Part shown: piece by piece, positions 13,184 to 25,300 of the stretch
Position numbering within the stretch: position 1 is the stretch's first letter
Layout of the letters: the number at the start of each line of letters is the position of its first letter
NCBI GenBank assembly: GCA_947471745.1
Contig: CANJKZ010000010.1
Coordinates: 9,173,501 to 9,237,500, forward strand
DNA: 64,000 bases
DNA from: Closterium sp. Naga37s-1
Taxonomy: Eukaryota; Streptophyta; Zygnematophyceae; Desmidiales; Closteriaceae
Reading direction: 5' to 3'
Notes under the pieces: model-generated
The model's input: the letters and a program-made list of their open reading frames with translations, nothing else
Told to the model about the DNA's origin: nothing
The model's database searches: none
Made by a program: the position numbers and the translations under genes

Positions 13184-14430
13184 CTTGACCTGTGAGATAG
13201 ACGGCGGTAGAGAGGAGCAAGGAGGACGCCGTTCAAGCTAGCTTTTCAAGAGGGGAGACTGACGTTTTTCGAGCAGCAAGAACGTACAAAAATTGAATGA
13301 AATTTTTGGAAAGCGAGATTTGTGGTAAGGCAAACAAGGTCGACAAAAACATGGACGAGGATGTCACGATCAACCAGAAGAAGAATAATTTAGACGCGAT
13401 AAACTGTTCAAATCGTCCGGAAATAGATAGGAAAGAAGGATGTGGAGACCATCGTGAGCACCTTGTCTTGCTGTCCTCCTTTAGAGCTTCCTCCAGATTT
13501 CGCTTGTTGCTTCTTCCGATACTCCTCAAGCTGGTCGTACAATAACAATGGCAAGCACGGCTCGATGTGAATACACGAACAAAAATTCCATTCCGTAAGG
13601 TTTCAGGAAGCATTTAGATACGGCGAAACGGAGGCAATGGGAATTGATGTAATAACGAGCTTTAAAGCATTGTGATTCCGAAAGTCTCATTACCCGCTTC
13701 TTCCCGGCGGTCATGAGCTCCCTCCGATCCATCCTTAGCCGACCACCATGTCACACCATTGCACCATAAAAATCGGTGAATTTGATTGACAGGGACGAAT
13801 TATATGCACAGCGAAGTGCACTATCCAATCAGGTTAGACGAATTCAAGTACTAAATAAGCCGCTCGTTTCCTCACACGTAGCGTAGCATGCCATCAGTGG
13901 CAACTAGGCTGATACTGATCTGGTGCTTTCACCCGTAGGACAGCACAACCCATTGAGAGAGAGCACCTGGATCCCTGCTACGCTTCAGGCAACGGAGCTG
14001 GTAGCATTGGTGTTCTCCTCTCCTGAGGCACCTCGAGATTGTTTTTTGCTGTGGAGGGACGAAATGGCGGATCTCGCCTGGTTACGTCCGTTGCGTCAGC
14101 CCAGGCAATCAAAAGCTGGACGATAGATTTTGTAGCTCGCGAAACGAGTCTACAAGGAACTTGTGGTGGCCGTAACGAATGGCGACAATGTCGCGAAATC
14201 CACTGACCAGTCCTGCGCTGACGGTAACTTTCGCGCCTTCAGTTGTTAGATCCGCTGGCTGAAACTGCATTGAGTAGGGATCCTTTCACGTACGATACAG
14301 TATCGTTTTGCGGTGTACGTCTGGTAGAAAATGAAAATTCAATAATTTTCCAAATTGTTCACCCAGATTCAGACCCAACACACCTGAATTGTTTTCTTGA
14401 TAGCAAATTTGACCCGCGCGCCGCGCGGAA
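13184..14430. promoter_or_regulatory. Shared divergent upstream region
   Basis: About 1.25 kb of more AT-rich DNA between the start codons of the minus-strand coiled-coil gene and the plus-strand F-box/WD40 gene. I see no convincing ORF or RNA gene. It presumably holds both promoters and 5' UTRs; I cannot point to a specific element. Confidence 0.4.
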
Positions 14431-17400
14431 ATGGCGGACGCTGAAGGCCCTCCAGACGAGGCGATGCGTGACCCCGCCTCGTCTTATCAGGCTACGAAAC
14501 TTCCGCGAACCATTCTTCTGGACATATTCCAACGCCTTCCAGCTGAAGGGCCTGGCGGAATAATCTGCGCCATGCTCACGTGCAGGTGCGTTTCCCCGGG
14601 CCGATTTTCCCCCACATGTTCCCCGTAGGCGCAGTTTTTCCCCTCTACCCTCCGCTTCCCCCTATCGTCCCTGCCTTCCCCCCACTTGCTCCCTCTCCTA
14701 GGCCCCCTTGCGCAAATCGCCCACTTGTCCCTGACTCCCGCTTGCGCCTCTTCTCTGTCTTCCCCCCGTTCCGCCAATTCCGCCTTTCGCAGAGACTGGC
14801 GGGATGCGGTGGTGGCGGAGGAGCGGGATGGAGGGGGCGCAGGGGGAGAGGCGTTCTGGCGGAAGGTGTTTGAGCGGTCGTTTGGGGAAAGGGCTGCCTA
14901 CTGGAGCAGGGCGGAACAACCGCGGGGGGAGGGAGAGGTGGAAGGGGAAGGGGGGCGAGGAGGGGAGGGCGGAGTTGGAGGGGGGTGGGGAAGGGGAGTG
15001 AGGGAGAGTGGTGTGTGGAAGAGGAGGTATAGAGAGAGAGTGGAGGCGGGGAGGAATTGGAGAGTGGGGAAGTGTGACATTAGGGGGATTCATGGAGGGA
15101 GAGGCGAGGTGTGGGGATGGGGGGGGAATGGGAAGGCAGGGAGGAAGGCCGAAAACCGGAGAGCTTCAGCAGCAGCAAATGTCATGCCAGAAGCTGCGGC
15201 AACATCAGTGGCAGCACCAGCGGCAAGAGCAGCAGCAGCACCACCACCAGCAGCAGCAGCAGCATCAGAATCAGCAGCAGCTGTCACGGTCTCAGTGATA
15301 AAAGTGGACGACACGCTTCTCCTCCTGGGCACCTCTCACGGCCACCTGCAGGTGTGGCACCTCCCCTCCCACTCCCTCCTCGCCTCCCTCCACCACCCCC
15401 TCCCCATCCCCCTCCCCCTCACCTGCCTCACTCTCTCCCAAAGCCTCGGGGACGCCCCAGAGGGACCGAATTCAGGTTCTCGTGCTACTACTGGGTGTGC
15501 TTGTAACGAGGGCGGCCGGTGTGCTTGTAACGAGGATGGGTGGAGGCTAGTGGCGAGTGCGGCAGAGTACGGGTCGGTGTGCGTGTGGAGCTTGCCCCGC
15601 TGGCCCACAAGGGGTAGGGCATCGCCCCAAGCAAGCTCAAAAGTTAGAGAGGCAGGGAAAGAAGCATCAGTAGCAGTGTCATGCGCTATACAAGCAAGGT
15701 CACGAGAGGCAGAGGGAGGGGAAGCTGAGGCACGGCTGGAAAGAAGCGCAGCAGAGCCCCGTGAATTCGGAGGCACATGTGTTGTTGTCGTGCCCTCCCT
15801 GTCCCCCTGCTGCTCGATCTGGTTCGTGGAGGGAAGGATGGGAGAGCAGCAGCTGTGGGAGGACCTTGAGAGAGTGCGAGGGGGCGAGGGGGGTGTGGGG
15901 AGAAGTGAGGGGGAGGAGGGCGAGGAGGGGGAGGAAGAGCAGGTGGGATGGCGGCCTAGGAGGGGCAAGAGAGGGCCACGGGAGTGGTGGGAGGGTGGGG
16001 GGCTGACGGGCCGAGAAGCAACAACTCACGGCCGCCGGTCCAAGGGAGTCATGGCAAGCCCTTGCGCATTCATCAAGAGAGACGTCACAAAGGCTCGCCC
16101 GTGTAAGGGAGGCATGGCATACGGGCGGCCTGCGTGTAATGAGTTGAGTTTTGAGTCGAATCAAAACTCGACGGAGGCTCGCCCGTGTAAGGGAGGCATG
16201 GCATACGGGCGGCCTGGGTATCTGCTGGTGGAGGAGCGCAGTGGCATGAGCGACGGTGACCACACCATGCGGCTTTGGGACTTGGGCTCTCATGCTTGCC
16301 AGTCAACGCACAGTCAACAGCAGTCAACGCACGGTCAACAGCAGTCAACAGGGACATCACAGCACAGCACAGCATGGGCTAGTATGCAGTGTGTGTACGA
16401 TCGTGCTTTGGCCTTCGATCCATGGACGGGCGTGGTTGCTGCTGTAGTGCCACACACTCACGCCCCTGCTGAGCGTGGGATTGGCAGTGAGGAGCCCACA
16501 GAGTCACCCTTTGCGAATCTGGACACTCCAACGATCATTGGGACGATACCTGTGTGGGCAGCAGAGATGAGGCGCACGGAGGAGCAGCGTCAGGGAATAC
16601 TGAACAACACTGCTCGAGCTGCTGCGGGTTCACAGTCTGCTGCGGGTTCACAGTCTGCTGCGGGTTCACAGTCTGCTGCGGGTTCACAGTCTGCTGCGGG
16701 TTCACAGTCTGCTGCGGGTTCACAGTCTGCTGCGGGTTCACAGTCTGCTGCGGGTTCACAGGCTGCTGCGGGTTCACAGTCTGCTGCGGGTTCACAGTCT
16801 GCTGCGGGTTCACAGGCTGCTGCGGGTTCACAGTCTGCTGCGGGTTCACAGTCTGCTGCGGGTTCACAGTCTGCTGCGGGTTCACAGGCTGCTGCGGGTT
16901 CACAGTCTGCTGCGGGTTCACAGGCTGCTGCGGGTTCACAGTCTGCTGCGGGTTCACAGTCTGCTGCGGGTTCACAGTCTGCTGCGGGTTCACAGTCTGC
17001 TGCGGGTTCACAGGCTGCTGCGGGTTCACAGTCTGCTGCGGGTTCACAGTCTGCTGCGGGTTCACAGGCTGCTGAAGATTTTGAATCTGCTGAGGATCTC
17101 GAGGCGTCAGGCAAGAGAGTGTGCCGCTGCCCATGCATCATTCGTTTGCAGCACATTCTCTCCGGTCACACTCTTGTGGACATTTATCATCGCTGTCTAC
17201 TTCAGGATCCTGTCTCAGATGTCGCCTTCAGCCACTCAGAACGGCATGGCTGGCGGCTGCTGATTGGCACGACTCAGGGGCTGATCGTTGTTTATGACTT
17301 GGACAGAGGAGTGGCGGGAAGAGGGGAAGGTGGAGGCGGAAGGAGGAGAGGAGCAAGGGAGGGAGGAGGAGGAAGTGGAGTAGGAATGAAGGGAGGAGGA

Positions 17401-19117
17401 GAGAGCATCGGACAGCCGTCGATTTCGTTGAGAATCGATCTGTGGGAGGAGATGCAGCAATTCTCCCTCAACGAACGGATTTTCTGCCTCACTGTATGCA
17501 TCTGCTGTTCATGTCTCCTGTCCATGCCTACTGTTCTTATCCACTGTTCATCTGTAGTGTTCATGTCTACTGCTCATGTCTTTCCATGCCTTTGTACTAC
17601 AAGGTACTGTTTTCTGAGAATTCTCAGAAATCCTATGCTCTACGAGACATGGAAGTTCGGTGGTGAGATAAAAGTTGAACTGAAACTGTAGAGATACAAG
17701 ACATAGCGCAGGGTGGGTTGAAACTTCACCTACAACTAGGTTGTGTTCGGTTCATGACTCCACCAGAAAATGAACAACTACTGAACTTGAAGTAGAACTT
17801 ACTGTAGACGTCTTAGACACATTAACCTCTCTTCAAGTAGCGCTATCAAACAAGCATCACGCCATGTGGTGGCTAGCTACTATCCTATGCTATTCTATGG
17901 CGCTTGAGGCTGCTCCGTACTTGTTAAGACTCCACTCCACTCCACTCCACTCCACTCCACTCCACTCCACTCCACCCCACTCCACTCCACTCCACCAAAC
18001 TGCACTAGACCTTTCCCTCACGACTCTCACCTTGTCACTCTTATGTTCCCTGTCATCATCGTTTCCACTGTCACCGTCCCTCCTCATCTCCCCAGACTGT
18101 GACCGACACTCACCATGACATCCCCGAGGGCAGCTTTGCGCGGGTGTGGGACGTGGATGCTTCTAATCAAGCCGCCCTCCTCCCCCAGGTGCGCCCTCCT
18201 CCCCCAGGTGCGCCCTCCTCCCCCAGGTGCGCCCTCCTCCCCCAGGTGCGCCCTCCTCCCCCAGGCGCGCCCTCCTTCCCCAGGTGCGTCCCTTGCAGAA
18301 CTTTTCAACATTTCATGCCTACATCATTCCCGCTCTCCATTGCATATCACTTTCATACCTCCATTGTTGTGTGCTTTCCTGCTTGCTTGCACTCCTACAG
18401 TCTTCTCCCTTCCCCCAACAATTCCTCCAGGGCCCCTCCTCGTTCACTGAGGTGCCACACAAGATTCCTCCGCAGCCCTGCGTCACCCCCTCCTTTGCCA
18501 CTGCTCTCTTGCCTGCACTCCCAAATCGTTCCCTGCCTCCCTCCCACCCCTTGCTCCTCCAGAACCATCCTCCATTCACTGAGGTGCTTCATTTTGACTC
18601 TCAGCAGCCCTGCATCGCCCCCTCCTCTGCCACGGCTGTGGTGCTGAGAGCCGATGGGGCCATCGACCTCTGGACTGCCTCTCAATGCGCCCACAACATC
18701 GTTACACCCCACAGCGTTACATCTCATGGCGTTACATCTGATGCCGTTTCATGTCACGAGGTTTCATCTGAGACGGTTACAGCTCCGTCGCCCTCCAACC
18801 AAGTAGCGCAACGACGAGCCTGGTGCCAAGGCCCCATAACTACCATTCACCCCCCACAGCAGTCCCAGCAAGACCTGGTGTATCTGCCTCACCCTCCTGT
18901 CATGTATCCTCTCTCAACCACTGCCTCTTCTGCCACTGCTGCTAGCGATGAAAATGGTGACAACGCGGGCAGCAGTGGTGGTGATGACTGTAAGGGTGAT
19001 AGTAATAATAACCGGGACAGGGGCAGTAGCGAGTGTGTGGTTGCAGACAGCAACTGGAGATGGCTGGTAATGGCAGGAGGGGCTATAGCTGAGGTTTATG
19101 ATTTTCTGGTGGGCTAA
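14431..19117 (+). CDS. F-box/WD40-type protein, 4 exons, about 1,167 aa
   Basis: Exons 14431-14585, 14793-17493, 18096-18188, 18563-19117, with phases matching to a TAA. Residues about 23-52 (LPRTILLDIFQRLPAE...ICAMLTCR) look like an F-box, which binds SKP1 in SCF ubiquitin ligases. They are followed by WRDA and a WKRRY...NWRVGKC segment typical of the linker between F-box and WD repeats. WD-like strands follow (LLLGTSHGHLQVWHLP; VASAAEYGSVCVWSLP; DHTMRLWDLGSH; VVLRADGAIDLW; MAGGAIAEVYDFLVG), so a substrate-binding propeller is likely. The propeller is stretched by low-complexity inserts: Ala/Ser/Gln, acidic runs and about 25 SAAGSQ repeats. Exon 2 also carries an 84-bp in-frame palindrome-linked duplication (16091-16216). 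I see no substrate clue. Confidence 0.7.
16091..16216 (+). repeat. 42-bp direct repeat flanking the palindrome, in a coding exon
   Basis: 16091-16132 and 16175-16216 are the same 42 bp (84-bp offset). Between them is TTTTGAGTCGAATCAAAA (16149-16166), a one-mismatch copy of the recurrent palindrome. The offset is 28 codons, so the reading frame is kept and the protein repeats ARPCKGGMAYGRP on either side of ELSFESNQNS. Confidence 0.95.
16618..17073 (+). repeat. 18-bp coding tandem repeat, about 25 units (SAAGSQ)n
   Basis: TCTGCTGCGGGTTCACAG units lie in exon 2 of the F-box/WD40 gene. The only recurring variant changes the serine to alanine (AAAGSQ). The unit is a multiple of three, unlike the intronic arrays in this window. 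Confidence 0.95.
17611..17630. repeat. Perfect 20-bp palindrome TTTCTGAGAATTCTCAGAAA
   Basis: Lies in intron 2 of the F-box/WD40 gene. It shares GAG-AATT-CTC with the recurrent palindrome but has different outer arms. I see no flanking duplication here. Confidence 0.8.
17931..17995. repeat. (CCACT)n pentanucleotide microsatellite
   Basis: About 12 units with two C-for-T changes, in intron 2 of the F-box/WD40 gene. Confidence 0.9.
18182..18295 (+). repeat. Tandem 19-bp repeat, each unit holding a 5' splice site
   Basis: The end of exon 3 plus its donor (CCCCCAG then GTGCG) is repeated in 19-bp steps. GT donors start at 18189, 18208, 18227, 18246 and about 18284; one unit has GC instead. 19 is not a multiple of three, so use of another donor would usually shift the frame. 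Confidence 0.9.
18431..18520 (+). repeat. Decoy copy of the start of exon 4 (F-box/WD40 gene)
   Basis: A CTCCAG acceptor plus about 80 bases similar to exon 4 (18563 onward; shared TTCACTGAGGTGC, CAGCCCTGC and CCCCCTCCT blocks). It is diverged enough to be an old copy. Confidence 0.75.
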
Positions 19118-19374
19118 GGCTTTGCCTTTTGTCACCAGTACATCTGAGTACCGTATGTGGGTGACGGAATCTCTAGCTTTGTCATTTCATCTCACATGGA
19201 AGTGGTTTCCTGGCATGCTTGCTAGGTTCTTGCGTAATGGGCTCGTCATAAAGGGTACCATGCTTTATTCAACGCAACTTGTACATAGATCTTGTAGCAC
19301 CTACTGTACATACCATACCTGAGATAGTGTAACGTTGGTAACCCATTCACAAAAAATCCGTTTAGTAATATGGT
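19118..19374. other. Convergent 3' flank
   Basis: A 257-bp gap between the stop codons of the plus-strand F-box/WD40 gene and the minus-strand gene that follows. I see no feature beyond presumed 3' UTRs. Confidence 0.4.
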
Positions 19375-22300
19375 CTATGCATCACTAATCCACACAGAAA
19401 GTGGTGTAGATGCATGTCCAACGATCTGAAGCAACACTTCGAGGGGAAGCAACCACAGGTACCTGAACCAGGGAACCATATACAACAGAAAATAGAGAAA
19501 TAAGGAACACACAAAAACTAGCATATCTGAATCACAGCAGAAGGTATACTTGCAATCAATGCAGTATGAACAGTTGCTGAAGCATGAATAATGATACATA
19601 GCTGAAAGACCTGGCAATGCCACGGACCTGGGAAAAGAAGCACCCTCACCTGCTGTCTGACTCTGCCTGGTTGCTGTGGCTGCTATGGCTGTCAGCAGCA
19701 GCACCGTAATCGTACTGCCCGGTACCGTAATGACCCATCAGCAACAGCTGGATCACCTCCTGTGCCCCAACAACCAACACACGCTCACCTGCTGTCAGAC
19801 TGTGCCTGGCTGCTGTGGCTGTCGGTCGCAGTGTAATCCCACTGCTCAGTAGAGTAGTGCCCCAGCAACAGCAGCCGTACCACTTCCTGCAGTCCAGATT
19901 GGTTGATGAGGAGTGCGGATGGGTGCAGAGGTGTGCGCCAGGGTAAATACAGTAAGATGTTTCGATGGACGACGGGGAAAGCGTGGACTAACGAATTGGA
20001 CTAAAGAACAGACGAATGGGGACCGTATCACGCTGAATGTGCACTCCTGACGGGCATACATAGCCTTCAAACTTTGTAACTTCACTCCTGACAGCAGCAA
20101 CGCTGGGACGTCTCATAGCACGGAACCGCACTCACCTTGAAGCGTTTGGGATAGAGGCGGTGAGAGGCAGGTGACCAGGCTCCCATGCGAGGATACTGTA
20201 GCCAAGGGGTTCCATGGCGTGGGGGGGGGGGGGGGGGGGATGGGGGGGTTGTGTGCAAAGATAGAGAGACGGATTTTCACACAAGGTGGTGAAAAGGAAA
20301 CTTATGAAGGAGAGACGGATCCCTCATCCAGAAGGCACCTTCTGAGACGTCTCAAAAGTTTACTTATGAAGGAGAGACGGATCCCTCATCCAGAAGGCAC
20401 CTCCCCTTTCCTGGCGTCAGCTGACCTGGGCAACAGCGGTCGACTTTGAGGCGCCTCCAAAGCCAGCTCACCTGGGCAACAGCGGTCGACTTTGAGGCGC
20501 CTCCAAAGCCAGCTGACCTGGGCAACAGCGGTCGACTTTGAGGCGCCTCCAAAGCCAGCTGACCTGGGCAACAGCGGTCGACTTTGAGGCGCCTCCAAAG
20601 CCAGCTGACCTGGGCAACAGCGGTCGACTTTGAGGCGCCTCCAAAGCCAGCTGACCTGGGCAACAGCGGTCGACTTTGAGGCGCCTCCAAAGCCAGCTGA
20701 CCTGGGCAACAGCGGTCGACTTTGAGGCGCCTCCAAAGCCAGCTGACCTGGGCAACAGCGGTCGACTTTGAGGCGCCTCCAAAGCCAGCTGACCTGGGCA
20801 ACAGCGGTCGACTTTGAGGCGCCTCCAAAGCCAGCTGACCTGGGCAACAGCGGTCGACTTTGAGGCGCCTCCAAAGCCAGCTGACCTGGGCAACAGCGGT
20901 CGACTTTGAGGCGCCTCCAAAGCCAGCTGACCTGGGCAACAGCGGTCGACTTTGAGGCGCCTCCAAAGCCAGCTGACCTGGGCAACAGCGGTCGACTTTG
21001 AGGCGCCTCCAAAGCCAGCTGACCTGGGCAACAGCGGTCGACTTTGAGGCGCCTCCAAAGCCAGCTGACCTGGGCAACAGCGGTCGACTTTGAGGCGCCT
21101 CCAAAGCCAGCTGACCTGGGCAACAGCGGTCGACTTTGAGGCGCCTCCAAAGCCAGCTGACCTGGGCAACAGCGGTCGACTTTGAGGCGCCTCCAAAGCC
21201 AGCTGACCTGGGCAACAGCGGTCGACTTTGAGGCGCCTCCAAAGCCAGCTGACCTGGGCAACAGCGGTCGACTTTGAGGCGCCTCCAAAGCCAGCTGACC
21301 TGGGCAACAGCGGTCGACTTTGAGGCGCCTCCAAAGCCAGCTGACCTGGGCAACAGCGGTCGACTTTGAGGCGCCTCCAAAGCCAGCTGACCTGGGCAAC
21401 AGCGGTCGACTTTGAGGCGCCTCCAAAGCCAGCTGACCTGGGCAACAGCGGTCGACTTTGAGGCGCCTCCAAAGCCAGCTGACCTGGGCAACAGCGGTCG
21501 ACTTTGAGGCGCCTCCAAAGCCAGCTGACCTGGGCAACAGCGGTCGACTTTGAGGCGCCTCCAAAGCCAGCTGACCTGGGCAACAGCGGTCGACTTTGAG
21601 GCGCCTCCAAAGCCAGCTGACCTGGGCAACAGCGGTCGACTTTGAGGCGCCTCCAAAGCCAGCTGACCTGGGCAACAGCGGTCGACTTTGAGGCGCCTCC
21701 AAAGCCAGCTGACCTGGGCAACAGCGGTCGACTTTGAGGCGCCTCCAAAGCCAGCTGACCTGGGCAACAGCGGTCGACTTTGAGGCGCCTCCAAAGCCAG
21801 CTGACCTGGGCAACAGCGGTCGACTTTGAGGCGCCTCCAAAGCCAGCTGACCTGGGCAACAGCGGTCGACTTTGAGGCGCCTCCAAAGCCAGCTGACCTG
21901 GGCAACAGCGGTCGACTTTGAGGCGCCTCCAAAGCCAGCTGACCTGGGCAACAGCGGTCGACTTTGAGGCGCCTCCAAAGCCAGCTGACCTGGGCAACAG
22001 CGGTCGACTTTGAGGCGCCTCCAAAGCCAGCTGACCTGGGCAACAGCGGTCGACTTTGAGGCGCCTCCAAAGCCAGCTGACCTGGGCAACAGCGGTCGAC
22101 TTTGAGGCGCCTCCAAAGCCAGCTGACCTGGGCAACAGCGGTCGACTTTGAGGCGCCTCCAAAGCCAGCTGACCTGGGCAACAGCGGTCGACTTTGAGGC
22201 GCCTCCAAAGCCAGCTGACCTGGGCAACAGCGGTCGACTTTGAGGCGCCTCCAAAGCCAGCTGACCTGGGCAACAGCGGTCGACTTTGAGGCGCCTCCAA

Positions 22301-25300
22301 AGCCAGCTGACCTGGGCAACAGCGGTCGACTTTGAGGCGCCTCCAAAGCCAGCTGACCTGGGCAACAGCGGTCGACTTTGAGGCGCCTCCAAAGCCAGCT
22401 GACCTGGGCAACAGCGGTCGACTTTGAGGCGCCTCCAAAGCCAGCTGACCTGGGCAACAGCGGTCGACTTTGAGGCGCCTCCAAAGCCAGCTGACCTGGG
22501 CAACAGCGGTCGACTTTGAGGCGCCTCCAAAGCCAGCTGACCTGGGCAACAGCGGTCGACTTTGAGGCGCCTCCAAAGCCAGCTGACCTGGGCAACAGCG
22601 GTCGACTTTGAGGCGCCTCCAAAGCCAGCTGACCTGGGCAACAGCGGTCGACTTTGAGGCGCCTCCAAAGCCAGCTGACCTGGGCAACAGCGGTCGACTT
22701 TGAGGCGCCTCCAAAGCCAGCTGACCTGGGCAACAGCGGTCGACTTTGAGGCGCCTCCAAAGCCAGCTGACCTGGGCAACAGCGGTCGACTTTGAGGCGC
22801 CTCCAAAGCCAGCTGACCTGGGCAACAGCGGTCGACTTTGAGGCGCCTCCAAAGCCAGCTGACCTGGGCAACAGCGGTCGACTTTGAGGCGCCTCCAAAG
22901 CCAGCTGACCTGGGCAACAGCGGTCGACTTTGAGGCGCCTCCAAAGCCAGCTGACCTGGGCAACAGCGGTCGACTTTGAGGCGCCTCCAAAGCCAGCTGA
23001 CCTGGGCAACAGCGGTCGACTTTGAGGCGCCTCCAAAGCCAGCTGACCTGGGCAACAGCGGTCGACTTTGAGGCGCCTCCAAAGCCAGCTGACCTGGGCA
23101 ACAGCGGTCGACTTTGAGGCGCCTCCAAAGCCAGCTGACCTGGGCAACAGCGGTCGACTTTGAGGCGCCTCCAAAGCCAGCTGACCTGGGCAACAGCGGT
23201 CGACTTTGAGGCGCCTCCAAAGCCAGCTGACCTGGGCAACAGCGGTCGACTTTGAGGCGCCTCCAAAGCCAGCTGACCTGGGCAACAGCGGTCGACTTTG
23301 AGGCGCCTCCAAAGCCAGCTGACCTGGGCAACAGCGGTCGACTTTGAGGCGCCTCCAAAGCCAGCTGACCTGGGCAACAGCGGTCGACTTTGAGGCGCCT
23401 CCAAAGCCAGCTGACCTGGGCAACAGCGGTCGACTTTGAGGCGCCTCCAAAGCCAGCTGACCTGGGCAACAGCGGTCGACTTTGAGGCGCCTCCAAAGCC
23501 AGCTGACCTGGGCAACAGCGGTCGACTTTGAGGCGCCTCCAAAGCCAGCTGACCTGGGCAACAGCGGTCGACTTTGAGGCGCCTCCAAAGCCAGCTGACC
23601 TGGGCAACAGCGGTCGACTTTGAGGCGCCTCCAAAGCCAGCTGACCTGGGCAACAGCGGTCGACTTTGAGGCGCCTCCAAAGCCAGCTGACCTGGGCACC
23701 AGCGGTCGACTTTGAGGCGCCTCCAAAGCCAGCTGACCTGGGCAACAGCGGTCGACTTTGAGGCGCCTCCAAAGCCAGCTGACCTGGGCACCAGCGGTCG
23801 ACTTTGAGGCGCCTCCAAAGCCAGCTGACCTGGGCAACAGCGGTCGACTTTGAGGCGCCTCCAAAGCCAGCTGACCTGGGCAACAGCGGTCGACTTTGAG
23901 GCGCCTCCAAAGCCAGCTGACCTGGGCAACAGCGGTCGACTTTGAGGCGCCTCCAAAGCCAGCTGACCTGGGCACCAGCGGTCGACTTTGAGGCGCCTCC
24001 AAAGCCAGCTGACCTGGGCAACAGCGGTCGACTTTGAGGCGCCTCCAAAGCCAGCTGACCTGGGCAACAGCGGTCGACTTTGAGGCGCCTCCAAAGCCAG
24101 CTGACCTGGGCAACAGCGGTCGACTTTGAGGCGCCTCCAAAGCCAGCTGACCTGGGCAACAGCGGTCGACTTTGAGGCGCCTCCAAAGCCAGCTGACCTG
24201 GGCAACAGCGGTCGACTTTGAGGCGCCTCCAAAGCCAGCTGACCTGGGCAACAGCGGTCGACTTTGAGGCGCCTCCAAAGCCAGCTGACCTGGGCACCAG
24301 CGGTCGACTTTGAGGCGCCTCCAAAGCCAGCTGACCTGGGCAACAGCGGTCGACTTTGAGGCGCCTCCAAAGCCAGCTGACCTGGGCAACAGCGGTCGAC
24401 TTTGAGGCGCCTCCAAAGCCAGCTGACCTGGGCAACAGCGGTCGACTTTGAGGCGCCTCCAAAGCCAGCTGACCTGGGCAACAGCGGTCGACTTTGAGGC
24501 GCCTCCAAAGCCAGCTGACCTGGGCACCAGCGGTCGACTTTGAGGCGCCTCCAAAGCCAGCTGACCTGGGCAACAGCGGTCGACTTTGAGGCGCCTCCAA
24601 AGCCAGCTGACCTGGGCACCAGCGGTCGACTTTGAGGCGCCTCCAAAGCCAGCTGACCTGGGCACCAGCGGTCGACTTTTGAGCTGATTCCCATCAAAGG
24701 GGAGGCGCCTCAAGAATCAGCGCACCTGGAAGACAGTGGTTTCTGTCGACACGAGCAACGGGGTGGTGGTAAGCCGCGAGCCCCACCACCTTGCTGACAG
24801 GCAGCAGGTTGCACTCTCCAGTGCATCGAAACATGCTCACTCAAGGCATCCCAGCAACAGTCATGCTCACCTGGAAGACAGTGGTTTCTGTCGACACGAG
24901 CACTCCCGGATGATGGTAAGCCTGCGAGCCCCACCACGTCGCGGACAGATGGCTGGTTGCATTCACAGCACATCAAGGCACACCACTTCACAGCGTTCCA
25001 GCAGCAATCAGAATTCACCTGGAAGACAGTGGTTTCAGTCGAGACAAGAACTCCAGGGTGGTGGTAAGCCGCCAGCCCCACCACGTCGCTGACGGGCGGC
25101 TGGTTGCGGCGATGCAACAGCTGCTCCAACTGGTGCAGACGTCGCCTCAGCTGGTCCTGTGCTGCGTCCACCATGCCGCCCACCACTCCCCCCACTGTCG
25201 CACGAGCAGCCACAGCAGCACCAGCAGCACGGCCAGCACCATCAGCAGCACGAGCGGCACCATCAGCAGCGGAAACAGCCCCAGCGAGGGCGGCTGCAGC

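Noticed and set aside
20364-24713. Three overlapping minus-strand ORFs of about 1,400 aa
   Set aside because: They are translations of the 46-bp satellite; the unit lacks stops in these frames and every frame gives the same 46-residue repeat.
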